Source of the DNA: JANYJZ01 sp964523395
Lineage (GTDB): Bacteria; Bacteroidota; Ignavibacteria; UBA10030; SZUA-254
DNA length: 64,000 nucleotides
NCBI GenBank assembly: GCA_964523395.1
Contig: CAZFXS010000005.1
Coordinates: 186,001 to 250,000, forward strand
Direction: 5' to 3'
Position numbers and translations under genes: made by a program. Position 1 is the first letter of the stretch; the number at the start of each line of letters is the position of its first letter. The notes under the pieces are model-generated. The model did no database searches. It was given only the letters and a program-made list of their open reading frames with translations, and was not told the DNA's origin. Below, in pieces: positions 42,239-51,036 of the stretch.

Positions 42239-42608
42239 AGTGATGATTGGCAATTATACTTTTTTGTGGTGTGAAAACCAAATCAGTGCGGAACACGGTG
42301 GTGGCTCAATTTCAGAAACGGAAGATTATCTTCCGTTTCTGCCACCGGATTGCAATGTCAAATCCAAAATGAACCAGTACCCGGAACACGGTACAGGCCC
42401 GGTTTGACATTCCAGATCCTTCGCCTCCGCTCAGGATCAACGCAATCATTGCAGAAATGAATGGTATTGTTCAAGTGAGGAGACCACCCAGGTCACAAGT
42501 ACCCACGTCATGGATATGAAAAATAAATGCCCCGGCCGGCTTATGCTGTTCGACCAGGGCATTGCTATCGCCTTCACTAATCCACCAATTACTGACAGGC
42601 GAAAGGAG
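42239..42608. repeat. Non-coding gap: perfect palindrome followed by the CCTTCGCCTCCGCTCAGG repeat, copy 3
   Basis: No credible gene lies here. At 42313-42341 CAGAAACGGAAGAT and ATCTTCCGTTTCTG are perfectly inverted around one base, and GTGGC/GCCAC (42301, 42341) extend the hairpin. The repeat proper spans about 42361-42490, with the core at 42418-42435 and the ending TTCAAGTGAGGAGACCACCC. The last ~110 bp before the M28 gene (on the other side of its stop) hold no recognisable element. Confidence 0.7.
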
Positions 42609-45029
42609 TTACTTTAACAATACCATCTTCCGCACGTTGCTGTAAATCCTCGAGGGATCCTCAACACCTACAGCTTCTATCCTGTAAAAATACATTCCGG
42701 AAGTCATTGAACCCGCATCCCATTCCACGGATTCGTATCCGGCATCCCGTATCCCGTTTACCAGTGTATTCACTTCCTGACCGAGTACATTGTAAATCTT
42801 CAAAGTGACAAAACTACTTACCGGTAACTGATAACTAATAACTGTTGCCGGATTAAACGGATTCGGATAGTTCTGTCCCAGATAAAATTCTTTTGGAAGC
42901 GGTGCTTTAGAAATATCAGACGGTGCCGGTGGCGGCTCTTCATTCGTCTCTGCAATTGTGATTGGATAGGTTTTACTCCTACCTTTCGTCGAAGAAAAAT
43001 AAAGAACTCCGTCTTGATTGACTTTGACCCAGTACCCGCGACCGGAATAAATTGTGTCGGTTGCACTATATCCTCTGGAGTATTTCCAGAATTGCGACGT
43101 GATCATGTCCGGCACCGATGACGTAATATCTCCGACCGGCACAGGAATACTCATCGACCCGATCAGATTCCAGCCGGCCACCACCCCGATTGAGTCATCT
43201 TCCACCGGCAATCCGACCATACTTGCAAGCTGGGTGCCATCAAACTTCAGCCAATACCCCCGGTGATGATCCAGCGTGTCGCACTGGAAATACGCACCAT
43301 TAAAATATTGCGCGGTGGAAACCGCACTTGGAAAAAGCGCGGCCGCGCAATAATCATCCACATGCAGCGGGACGGATACCAGATTCCATCTGTCGTTCAA
43401 GAGAATTGAAACCACCATCCTCAAATCCGGATTTATGATTTCCTCAGCGGGCTCACTCATGATGCCGGCTAAATCTACTGCCTCAACCCGCAATCTGTAT
43501 TCCTTGTTTGCCGTTAGGTGGGGAATAACACAAGACGGGGCCGACCGTGTAAAGACCGTATCGAAACTTGAGTCGACCGCGTGAAGTGATATTCTGTAGT
43601 GAGAAAAATCGGGCACAGTGGAATTGTCCCATTGGGCAAGAACAGTACTGTCGATAACGACAAATTGAGCCTGCAATCCCTGAACCGGCGGCGGCGGCTG
43701 ATCGAGCGTTAACAGCATCGCCAGTCCGGCCTGAATGATCTCGCGGGCATAGGGTACATCCATATACTGCAGAAGGTCGTTCGCGGTGTGGTAGTACGGA
43801 CTGAAATCACGCTCAGAGCAATACGTAACATGCATTCCTTGCTGATAAAAACTCCAGCTGTCGCTCGCGCTCCTGTAACTTGTCGTGAAGACCGGTGTTA
43901 ACGTGGTGTACGTCTGGGCCATAGCGGCATGAAGATTTGAAAACTCCTCGCTCCCCAGATATGTTACGATATTGAAGTCCCTGTCGGGCTGTGCCTGATT
44001 CCTGTTGCCGATCATATCATAATTCTGCATAACGACGACGTGGCGCGACGAATCGCCGGAAGCCTTGGCGGCATAGTCATACGCGCCCAGCAGTCCCGCT
44101 TCCTCCGCCGCAAATCCGATAAAGCGAAGTGTTACCGCGGGACTGTAATTCGCGAGTTTCAGCACGCGTGCCATTTCGATCGCCGCTGAAAGCCCCGACG
44201 CATTATCGTCGGCGCCTGGTGCCGCGTCAGGAATGGATGAGTACGAGTCGAGATGGCCACCGATAATGATCTCCCTCTCGGGATACAATGATCCCGGAAT
44301 TGTCGCAATGACGTTCTTTTGAGTCGTACCAGAATACCCAAAAAGGTCCAGAGCAACATCCGAAATTCCGTTTGCGGCAAACCGGTCAAAAATCCACTGT
44401 GATACTGAGTCGCGATTTGAACTCAGGCAGTGTCTCGTTCCAAACGCCTGCAACCCGGCGATTGTGGATGCTATTGCCGAATCCGAAACCTGCGAGACGA
44501 TATTGGCGATAACGTCATTCTGCGCAAAGCTTTGCACTGTTCGAGGAACCATCGTCTCGGTTTCACGCAAGAGAATCGGCGTACGGGCGACAGGCGCGCA
44601 TGTAAATCCGTCCCGGCGGAGTTGTTCGAATGATTCAGCCGATCCTTTGACAAGGTACATGTCTCCGGTAGTAAACAGAACCGCCCCATCATAGATGTTC
44701 TGAGATAGGTTTTTTGCAGGTTCACCGCGTGAGCTTACAACGGCATATTCCTCCGACACGGGTGACGCATCCACAATCTGTACAGGAATATTCTGTGAAG
44801 CGATGGTTTGCATCCCGGTTATATCAATTCCAGTAAAAAGGTATTGATCCAATCGTTGGTAAATTCGAAATTGAAGTTTCGTTTCTGCATCCATCTTTTG
44901 GTAATCAATGTTTTTGATGATTACCAGAGATTGATCGGCGGCGTTGATGGGTTGTCCGTTAGCCCGGATAATAAAAAGGAGTGTGAGAAGAGCGAGGGAA
45001 ATAAAGAGAACAACACATTTTGTTGTCAT
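42609..45029 (-). CDS. Secreted M28 zinc aminopeptidase with FnIII, WN domain and type IX secretion tail
   Basis: An 806-aa exported peptidase starting at ATG 45029 with a strong AAGGAGG site. Signal peptide CVVLFISLALLTLLFIIRAN. The M28 catalytic domain (~220-450) keeps both zinc sites: GGHLDSYSSIPDAAPGADDN (His, Asp), FAAEEAGLLG (Glu pair), QNYDMIGN (Asp) and YYHTANDLLQ (His). Then a FnIII domain, the WN-x-[VI]-S-x-P domain (~545-690) shared with the protein at 9381, and a C-terminal sorting domain starting LGQNYPNPFNPATVISYQLP and ending VRKMVLLK. Expected to be surface-exposed or released, degrading peptides. Confidence in type IX export rests on the tail alone. Confidence 0.92.
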   Translation of the reverse strand: MTTKCVVLFISLALLTLLFIIRANGQPINAADQSLVIIKNIDYQKMDAETKLQFRIYQRLDQYLFTGIDITGMQTIASQNIPVQIVDASPVSEEYAVVSSRGEPAKNLSQNIYDGAVLFTTGDMYLVKGSAESFEQLRRDGFTCAPVARTPILLRETETMVPRTVQSFAQNDVIANIVSQVSDSAIASTIAGLQAFGTRHCLSSNRDSVSQWIFDRFAANGISDVALDLFGYSGTTQKNVIATIPGSLYPEREIIIGGHLDSYSSIPDAAPGADDNASGLSAAIEMARVLKLANYSPAVTLRFIGFAAEEAGLLGAYDYAAKASGDSSRHVVVMQNYDMIGNRNQAQPDRDFNIVTYLGSEEFSNLHAAMAQTYTTLTPVFTTSYRSASDSWSFYQQGMHVTYCSERDFSPYYHTANDLLQYMDVPYAREIIQAGLAMLLTLDQPPPPVQGLQAQFVVIDSTVLAQWDNSTVPDFSHYRISLHAVDSSFDTVFTRSAPSCVIPHLTANKEYRLRVEAVDLAGIMSEPAEEIINPDLRMVVSILLNDRWNLVSVPLHVDDYCAAALFPSAVSTAQYFNGAYFQCDTLDHHRGYWLKFDGTQLASMVGLPVEDDSIGVVAGWNLIGSMSIPVPVGDITSSVPDMITSQFWKYSRGYSATDTIYSGRGYWVKVNQDGVLYFSSTKGRSKTYPITIAETNEEPPPAPSDISKAPLPKEFYLGQNYPNPFNPATVISYQLPVSSFVTLKIYNVLGQEVNTLVNGIRDAGYESVEWDAGSMTSGMYFYRIEAVGVEDPSRIYSNVRKMVLLK

Positions 45030-45294
45030 ATGGTTTATCCTCCTTACCTGAAAGCGTAAGTACATTTTCGAAAAAGTATGGTCAGACTTCTAGATAAAGA
45101 GGCAATAACTGTACCGAGATTGCTTGATGAGGAATGCTAAGTTTTGAATTGGAATGAAAGGAACAAAGAGGAGAATAATCTCATGTTGTTTTGCAACTGA
45201 GAGTTTTCACTCACACGGATATCAGGATTGAAAAAATGAAAGAGGAGTTGTGTACCGAAAAATCTGATTTAATATGCGTCGCAGGTTTATTTTT

Positions 45295-48210
45295 TTATCC
45301 GAGATTCAATTCCGCTCTCAAAAACTCTCCAGTATACGAACCTTTGCTTTTCGCCGCCTCTTCCGGAGTTCCCTCAACAATAATTTTTCCGCCGCCTTTG
45401 CCACCTTCGGGGCCGAGGTCGATAATCCAGTCGGCTGTTTTGATGACGTCAAGATTATGTTCGATGACAACGACGGTATTGCCTTTATCGACAAGCTGAT
45501 TGAGAACGTTCAGCAGCATGCGAATGTCTTCGAAATGAAGGCCGGTTGTGGGTTCATCCAGAATGTAGAGAGTATTCCCCGTTCCGATTTTGGAAAGTTC
45601 AGTTGAAAGCTTCACGCGTTGTGCCTCGCCGCCCGAAAGCGTTGTAGCCTGTTGACCAAGCCGTATGTACCCTAATCCGACATCATACAGCGTCTCCAGT
45701 TTCCGGTGAATGCGCGGAATATCTTTGAAAAATGTGACCGCTTCTTCGACAGTCATGTTTAACACATCGGCAATCGACTTTCCCTTAAAAAGAATTTCAA
45801 GTGTTTCGCGGTTATAGCGTTTTCCCTTACAGACTTCACAAAGGACATAAACATCGGGGAGAAAGTTCATTTCAATCTTGCGGACGCCGTCGCCTTCACA
45901 CTCTTCACAGCGGCCACCCTTCACATTAAAGCTAAAACGCCCGACCTGATACCCGCGGATTTTCGCTTCCGGAAGTTGTGCGAACATATCGCGGATAAAC
46001 GTGAAGAGTCCGGTGTATGTTGCAGGATTAGAACGCGGCGTTCTTCCGATTGGAGATTGGTCAATATCAATGACCTTATCGATATGCTCAATACCGTCTA
46101 CAGACGAATAGGGGAGCGGAACATCTTTTGACTGGTAGAATTTTCTTGCCAGTATCCTATAAAGCGTCTCGGAAATGAGACTTGACTTTCCGGAGCCGCT
46201 CACTCCCGTAATCGCGACAAACTTTCCCAGGGGAATTTTCAGATGCACAGACTGCAAGTTATTGCCTTTGGCACCTTTGAGACTGAGGAAGTTACCGTTT
46301 CCTTCGCGACGTGTTGGAGGGGTTTGAATTTGCTTTTTTCCGGACAGATAGAGACCCGTTATTGAAATAGATTCCGTTGTATGTCCATTGGTTTTGAGTT
46401 TGGTGTTTTGAGTTTTGAGTTTTTGTCCTTTGAAATCTGCGGGTATACCCACCTTCACCACATAGCCCCCGTGCTCACCTGCACCGGGGCCAAGGTCAAC
46501 AACAAAATCGGCTGACTCGATCATCTCTTTATCGTGTTCCACTACAATGACAGTATTGCCGAGATCTCTTAATTCCTTCAAGCTCCGGATCAGCTTCATG
46601 TTATCGCGTTGATGAAGTCCGATGCTTGGTTCGTCAAGAATATAGAGAACACCGACAAGCTGAGACCCGATTTGTGTTGCGAGACGGATCCTTTGTGCTT
46701 CACCACCGGAGAGCGTCCGCGCGGAACGATCAAGTGAGAGATAATCCAGCCCGACATTGAGCAAAAATCTTAGCCGCTGGGTGATTTCCTTCAATACCTG
46801 TTCAGCTATTTCCAGCTGACGGGAAGTAAGGTTGAGTGAACTGAAAAACCTGTCAGCATCCGTAATCGATAATTTTACCACATCATGAATATTCACCGAA
46901 GAGTTGGTTTTCGCATCGGTAATTTTGATGGCAAGGCTTTCTTTTCTCAGCCTTCCGCCGTTGCACTCCTGACACACTTTGGTGTTCATGAATGATTCCA
47001 CCCAGCTCCGTATTCCTTCGGACGCTGTTTCATCGAAGTAATGTTTCAGCATATCTATGATGCCGCCGAAACGATGCTTATAAATGACCGTCCTGCCGCT
47101 CGAGTATGTATACGGCATCGGAATTTTTTCATCGCCGGAGCCGTTCAGAAGAATATCCCGGTGTACCTTGGATAAATTCTTTATCGGTGTATCAAGACCG
47201 AAGTCGAACTGCTTCGCGACGGCTTTTACCTGACTCCAGAGCCAGGTATCCCGCGGCTTTCCGAGAGGAGCAAGACCTTCCTGATTAATCGAAAGCGACT
47301 CGTCGGGAATGATTAATTGCATGTCGAATTCTTTCGTCTCACCCAGTCCTCCGCACGACTGGCATGACCCATAGGGTGAGTTGAATGAAAAAGAATTCGG
47401 CGCCGGTTCATCGTAACTGATACCACAATACAAGCAGGCCAGATGCTGGCTGAAAAGCTGGTCTGCTTTTTTATCCTTTCCTCCACTGTTTCCGGTGTCG
47501 TTGACGATCACCAAACCTGAGCCCATTCTCAGTCCTGTCTCAATCGACTCAGCAATCCGCGAACGCATATCCTGCTTGACGACTACGCGATCAACGACGA
47601 TTTCAATATCGTGGACTTTATACCTGTCGGCCTGCAGACCTTTCTTAATCTCAAGCACTTCACCGTCTATCCGGACACGGAGAAACCCGTCTTTCGCGAT
47701 TTGTTCAAAGAGTTCACGATAATGGCCTTTGCGACCGCGAATTACAGGAGCAAGTATCTGGAGCTTGGAATCCTTGGGATATGCCATGACGGCATCGATG
47801 ATCTGATCGAGCGCTTGCCGCTGCACCGGGCGGCCGCAATTATAGCAATGCTGGGTGCCAACCCTGGCAAAAAGGAGGCGGAGGTAATCGTAAATTTCAG
47901 TTACAGTTCCTACTGTTGAGCGGGGGTTGTTCGAGACTGTTTTTTGCTCAATTGAGATGGCAGGGCTCAGTCCTTCGATTTTATCGACATCAGGGCGTTC
48001 CATCAGTCCCAAAAACTGACGCGCATACGCGGAAAGGCTTTCGACATAGCGTCGCTGACCTTCGGCGTAAATGGTGTCAAAAGCGAGGCTTGATTTGCCG
48101 GAACCGGAGAGTCCGGTTATGACAATGAGTTTTTCACGCGGCATCTCCACATCGATATTCTTCAGATTATGGACGCGGGCGCCGGTGACAACAAGTTTTT
48201 CAGTTTCCAA
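45295..48210 (-). CDS. uvrA: Excinuclease ABC subunit A (UvrA)
   Basis: A 971-aa UvrA. Both ATPase halves are complete: Walker A TGLSGSGKSSLAFDT and TGVSGSGKSSLISET; signatures TLSGGEAQRIRLATQ and TLSGGEAQRVKLSTE; Walker B YILDEPSIGLHQRD and YILDEPTTGLHFED. Zinc modules are CLYCGISYDEP...CQSCGG and CEECEGDGVRKIEM...CEVCKGKRYN. UvrA scans for DNA lesions and loads UvrB. Two peculiarities: the start is a TTG (48210), and residues around the second-half linker are encoded by a low-complexity repeat at 46391-46431 (KGQKLKTQNTKLKTNG), an insertion not part of the usual ~940-aa protein. Confidence 0.95.
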   Translation of the reverse strand: METEKLVVTGARVHNLKNIDVEMPREKLIVITGLSGSGKSSLAFDTIYAEGQRRYVESLSAYARQFLGLMERPDVDKIEGLSPAISIEQKTVSNNPRSTVGTVTEIYDYLRLLFARVGTQHCYNCGRPVQRQALDQIIDAVMAYPKDSKLQILAPVIRGRKGHYRELFEQIAKDGFLRVRIDGEVLEIKKGLQADRYKVHDIEIVVDRVVVKQDMRSRIAESIETGLRMGSGLVIVNDTGNSGGKDKKADQLFSQHLACLYCGISYDEPAPNSFSFNSPYGSCQSCGGLGETKEFDMQLIIPDESLSINQEGLAPLGKPRDTWLWSQVKAVAKQFDFGLDTPIKNLSKVHRDILLNGSGDEKIPMPYTYSSGRTVIYKHRFGGIIDMLKHYFDETASEGIRSWVESFMNTKVCQECNGGRLRKESLAIKITDAKTNSSVNIHDVVKLSITDADRFFSSLNLTSRQLEIAEQVLKEITQRLRFLLNVGLDYLSLDRSARTLSGGEAQRIRLATQIGSQLVGVLYILDEPSIGLHQRDNMKLIRSLKELRDLGNTVIVVEHDKEMIESADFVVDLGPGAGEHGGYVVKVGIPADFKGQKLKTQNTKLKTNGHTTESISITGLYLSGKKQIQTPPTRREGNGNFLSLKGAKGNNLQSVHLKIPLGKFVAITGVSGSGKSSLISETLYRILARKFYQSKDVPLPYSSVDGIEHIDKVIDIDQSPIGRTPRSNPATYTGLFTFIRDMFAQLPEAKIRGYQVGRFSFNVKGGRCEECEGDGVRKIEMNFLPDVYVLCEVCKGKRYNRETLEILFKGKSIADVLNMTVEEAVTFFKDIPRIHRKLETLYDVGLGYIRLGQQATTLSGGEAQRVKLSTELSKIGTGNTLYILDEPTTGLHFEDIRMLLNVLNQLVDKGNTVVVIEHNLDVIKTADWIIDLGPEGGKGGGKIIVEGTPEEAAKSKGSYTGEFLRAELNLG
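46391..46431 (-). repeat. Low-complexity CTCAAAA repeat embedded in uvrA
   Basis: On the minus strand the stretch is built of ACTCAAA/ACACCAAA units coding for KLKTQNTKLKT. Such GAGTTTTGAG repeats are common between genes in related genomes; here one lies in frame in the linker before the second ATPase half of UvrA. Confidence 0.6.
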
Positions 48211-48417
48211 AATTCGTAATCTTTATAGGGAGTAACAGGGGTTAGGAATAGCAATACAGCCGGAAATTTTTGTGGAATCAAAATATCAAATGCAAGAGAG
48301 AAATGCAATTTGTTGTTCTCCGTCACGGGTGGTATTGATTTTTGAGCTTTCCTCTTTACTTTTGGGAAGTTCCTCGCAGCCAGTAAACAGATTCACGTTA
48401 GCAACAGGCAGGCTTTT

Positions 48418-48522
48418 ATGTTGGAAGAAGTTTTAAAGAGTGTATTGCCGATACTGTTTTTCTTCGTCGGCGCAGTCCTCGCGCTTGGGGTATCGCTCAT
48501 GATGGAAAAGTACCGGAAATGA
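48418..48522 (+). CDS. 34-residue single-pass membrane protein (candidate)
   Basis: An ATG-to-TGA frame of 34 codons between uvrA and corA. Predicted peptide: short acidic/hydrophobic N-terminus (MLEEVLKSVL), one transmembrane helix (PILFFFVGAVLALGVSLMM) and a basic end (EKYRK), the arrangement of genuine small membrane proteins such as CydX- or KdpF-like subunits. A weak AGGCAGG lies 8 nt ahead. It is divergent from uvrA. Whether it is translated cannot be told from one sequence. Confidence 0.45.
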   Translation: MLEEVLKSVLPILFFFVGAVLALGVSLMMEKYRK

Positions 48523-48549
48523 AGGATTGGGGGCTCTTTTTGGCTCCGC

Positions 48550-49551
48550 CTACAGCCACTTATTCCGTCTGAAGATCCAGAGCATCCCTACGCCCACAAC
48601 GACCATGAACAGCGTAGCGATTTCAACACCGAAATCCCACTCCGAAAGCGGCAGTTCCCTGAAGTTCATCCCAAAAAATCCGGTAATAAAGCTCAGCGGC
48701 AGAAAAATCGTCGAAATAATGGTAAGCACTTTCATTATTTGATTAAGCCGGTTCGACGTCACTGAAAGATAGGCTTCCAGCAAGCCTGCAACCATGTCGC
48801 GGTACGATTCAGTCAAATCGCTGATTCTCACCAGGTGATCATACACATTCCTGTAATAGACCATTTCTTCTTTGGTAATGAGGGAAAATTCACCCCTCGA
48901 TAATCTGTAGAGCATTTCGCGTTGATACACCGCAACACGGCGGATCGTCATGATCGTTTTTTTAAGCCCGAGAATCCGGGCCATGCTTCGCTGGGTCGGT
49001 GACTTGAACACCTCATCTTCCAGTTCATCAATAATGGTGTCCAGCTTATCCAATACAGGATTGTAGGAATCAACAACGCCGTCAATAATAAGATGAAACA
49101 GGTAATCAGGGCCGCGCTTGGGCATATGAGGATTTTTCACGCATAACTGCTTTGCGGTTTCTATTGGCGGAAGCGGTTTATAATGGTGGGTGATCAGCCA
49201 TTGCTTGGAAATGAAGGCACTGAGCTGTGTCGTGTGAATATCAAAGAGCCTTCGTGAGGCAGGCGCGGATTCAAGCTGTTGGTGGTCAAGAGGATTAAAC
49301 ACGACAAAGAGGTACTCTCCAAACTCTTCGACTTTCGGCAAGTGACTGGAATTTTTTCTTTCCCGCTGTGTATCTTCGATTGCCAGCGGATGGATTCCAA
49401 ACATGGAAACCAACACCGTTTCTTCTTCTGCCTCTGTGGGATTTTCCATATCGACCCATACAATCCCCTGAGGCTGCTGTAAATGCTGGTACAAATCTTT
49501 CAGTGTCAGCGTTTCAATAGCATCACGATAATACCGTAAAACAGTAACCAT
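48550..49551 (-). CDS. corA: CorA-family magnesium/cobalt transporter
   Basis: A 333-aa CorA: a cytosolic alpha/beta domain (VWVDMENPTEAEEETVLVSM, then IHPLAIEDTQRERKNSSHLP) followed by long helices and two C-terminal transmembrane helices with the selectivity motif G294-M-N296 (FGMNFRELP). It forms a pentameric channel for Mg2+ uptake. The stop lies 27 bp from the small membrane protein gene on the opposite strand. No magnesium riboswitch was recognised upstream. Confidence 0.93.
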   Translation of the reverse strand: MVTVLRYYRDAIETLTLKDLYQHLQQPQGIVWVDMENPTEAEEETVLVSMFGIHPLAIEDTQRERKNSSHLPKVEEFGEYLFVVFNPLDHQQLESAPASRRLFDIHTTQLSAFISKQWLITHHYKPLPPIETAKQLCVKNPHMPKRGPDYLFHLIIDGVVDSYNPVLDKLDTIIDELEDEVFKSPTQRSMARILGLKKTIMTIRRVAVYQREMLYRLSRGEFSLITKEEMVYYRNVYDHLVRISDLTESYRDMVAGLLEAYLSVTSNRLNQIMKVLTIISTIFLPLSFITGFFGMNFRELPLSEWDFGVEIATLFMVVVGVGMLWIFRRNKWL

Positions 49552-49639
49552 ACACCCTCATAAGATTTTATTCTGTCGTATGCAGGGGTTAAGGTAAAGA
49601 GTATAACGGCTAAAATCAAATAATCGAAGGAACCCGTGC

Positions 49640-49740
49640 TGTTCTATGTTTACGGGAACACCCTTCGCCTCCGCTCAGGGTGACTCCCACCATCATGGCA
49701 AGCCCCGCAGAGCGGGACATCATGATGAGACTTACGACAT
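49640..49740. repeat. Intergenic repeat with CCTTCGCCTCCGCTCAGG core, copy 4
   Basis: GGGAACACCCTTCGCC and CTCCGCTCAGGGTGACTCCC surround the core (49662-49679), matching the copy at 12215 on the left side; the right half diverges and holds GCAAGCCCCGCAGAGCGGGAC. It fills the gap between corA and the DUF4097 gene (294 bp), which has no other feature. Confidence 0.6.
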
Positions 49741-49845
49741 TTCTCAGCAGGAGAGGATTGAAAAACTACCACCTGAAACAGATGCGCCCGCATCCAACAG
49801 GAGGCGGGCGCATTGCGATACTTTGAGCTTACTATAGTGAGAGCA

Positions 49846-51036
49846 TTACTCGCGTCTGTGCGACTCAGCTGTCAGTTTTCGTATCTGAATATCCGCGTTT
49901 ACCGTTTCAAGTGTAATTGTTTCCCCGCCGCCGTTGAGCAGGTATGTTCCTGTAATTGAGCGGTCGTCATCATCGGCGGTATTTCCTTCCCCTTTAAAGT
50001 CAGATCGTATTCTGTAATCATCTTGTTGATATTTCCAGCTTCCCTGAACGCGAATCCTCGCCTGTATTGTTGCTTTCGCGTTTGGCGCGACATAGAGCCT
50101 GATTTCTCCGCTTGCGGTGGAGAGTTTACTTCTTCCTTTACCGCCTGGTGTAAGCTCAGCAGTGATATCTCCCCCGGCTGTTCTCGCTTCAACACTGCCG
50201 GTAATATTGAATAAGTGGAGATTGCCGCCGGCTGTCTTCGCCGTTACCGTTCCGCTCGCGCTGGCAAGTTCAATATCGCCGCCGGCAGTATTCATCTGGA
50301 CACTGCCCGAGACCTTACCGACATCGATATTGCCGCCGGAGGTGCTGATATCGGCATCGCCACCAACATCACCAATAATAACATCACCGCCGGAAGTTTT
50401 TGCCCAGAGTGTTTTCTTCACATTATCGATAGAAATATTACCGCCGGACGTACTAAGCTTTGCCTGGCCGCTTACCGTACCTGCTTTTATGTCACCGCCG
50501 GATGTGCGCATGACCAAATTTCCATCTACATTCCCCACCCTGACATCACCGCCGGACGTATTGATGTCTACCAAACCGGTTACATTCATCAGTGTAATGT
50601 CTCCCGCGGAAGTAGTTGCACGTACTTCACCGGTCACCGCAGATTGAAACTCTACATATCCGGCCGATGTTTTCAAATCAAAATCAAATTGCGAGGGAAC
50701 ATTAATTTCGAACCGGATATTATTTGACCAACCCCACCGGGAATAATTATTGTTCCAATCCGACCTGTTCCGGATCCGCACGGTATTGCCGCTTGATGAC
50801 ATTTTCAGGTCTTCCATATCTTCATCGTCTATACCACGAACCTTCACCAGCACTTCATTCTTTTCCCACGGGACAATTCGTATATCACCGCCGCCAACCG
50901 ACATTTCCAGCATGCCGCCTTTGTTGACCGAGAAAGATTTGGTTTTGACCATGTCCTGTTCGTTGTCTTTTTGTACGGCGCCTCCAGCAGTAGTAATGCA
51001 AAGCAATCCGACAATTAACCTCAGTGCGTATTTCAT
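49846..51036 (-). CDS. Exported DUF4097-type beta-solenoid repeat protein
   Basis: A 396-aa protein with a signal peptide (ALRLIVGLLCITTAGGAV). From residue ~125 it consists of about ten tandem ~19-residue units built on TSGGDIxxGxVxGxxxxx, e.g. MRTSGGDIKAGTVSGQAKLS, WAKTSGGDVIIGDVGGDADI, MNTAGGDIELASASGTVTAK; they should form a right-handed beta-solenoid (DUF4097, a head-to-tail adhesin-like fold). Its start overlaps the anti-sigma gene by four bases, so it is the third gene of an ECF cassette and a likely envelope-stress effector or sensor. Confidence 0.85.
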   Translation of the reverse strand: MKYALRLIVGLLCITTAGGAVQKDNEQDMVKTKSFSVNKGGMLEMSVGGGDIRIVPWEKNEVLVKVRGIDDEDMEDLKMSSSGNTVRIRNRSDWNNNYSRWGWSNNIRFEINVPSQFDFDLKTSAGYVEFQSAVTGEVRATTSAGDITLMNVTGLVDINTSGGDVRVGNVDGNLVMRTSGGDIKAGTVSGQAKLSTSGGNISIDNVKKTLWAKTSGGDVIIGDVGGDADISTSGGNIDVGKVSGSVQMNTAGGDIELASASGTVTAKTAGGNLHLFNITGSVEARTAGGDITAELTPGGKGRSKLSTASGEIRLYVAPNAKATIQARIRVQGSWKYQQDDYRIRSDFKGEGNTADDDDRSITGTYLLNGGGETITLETVNADIQIRKLTAESHRRE

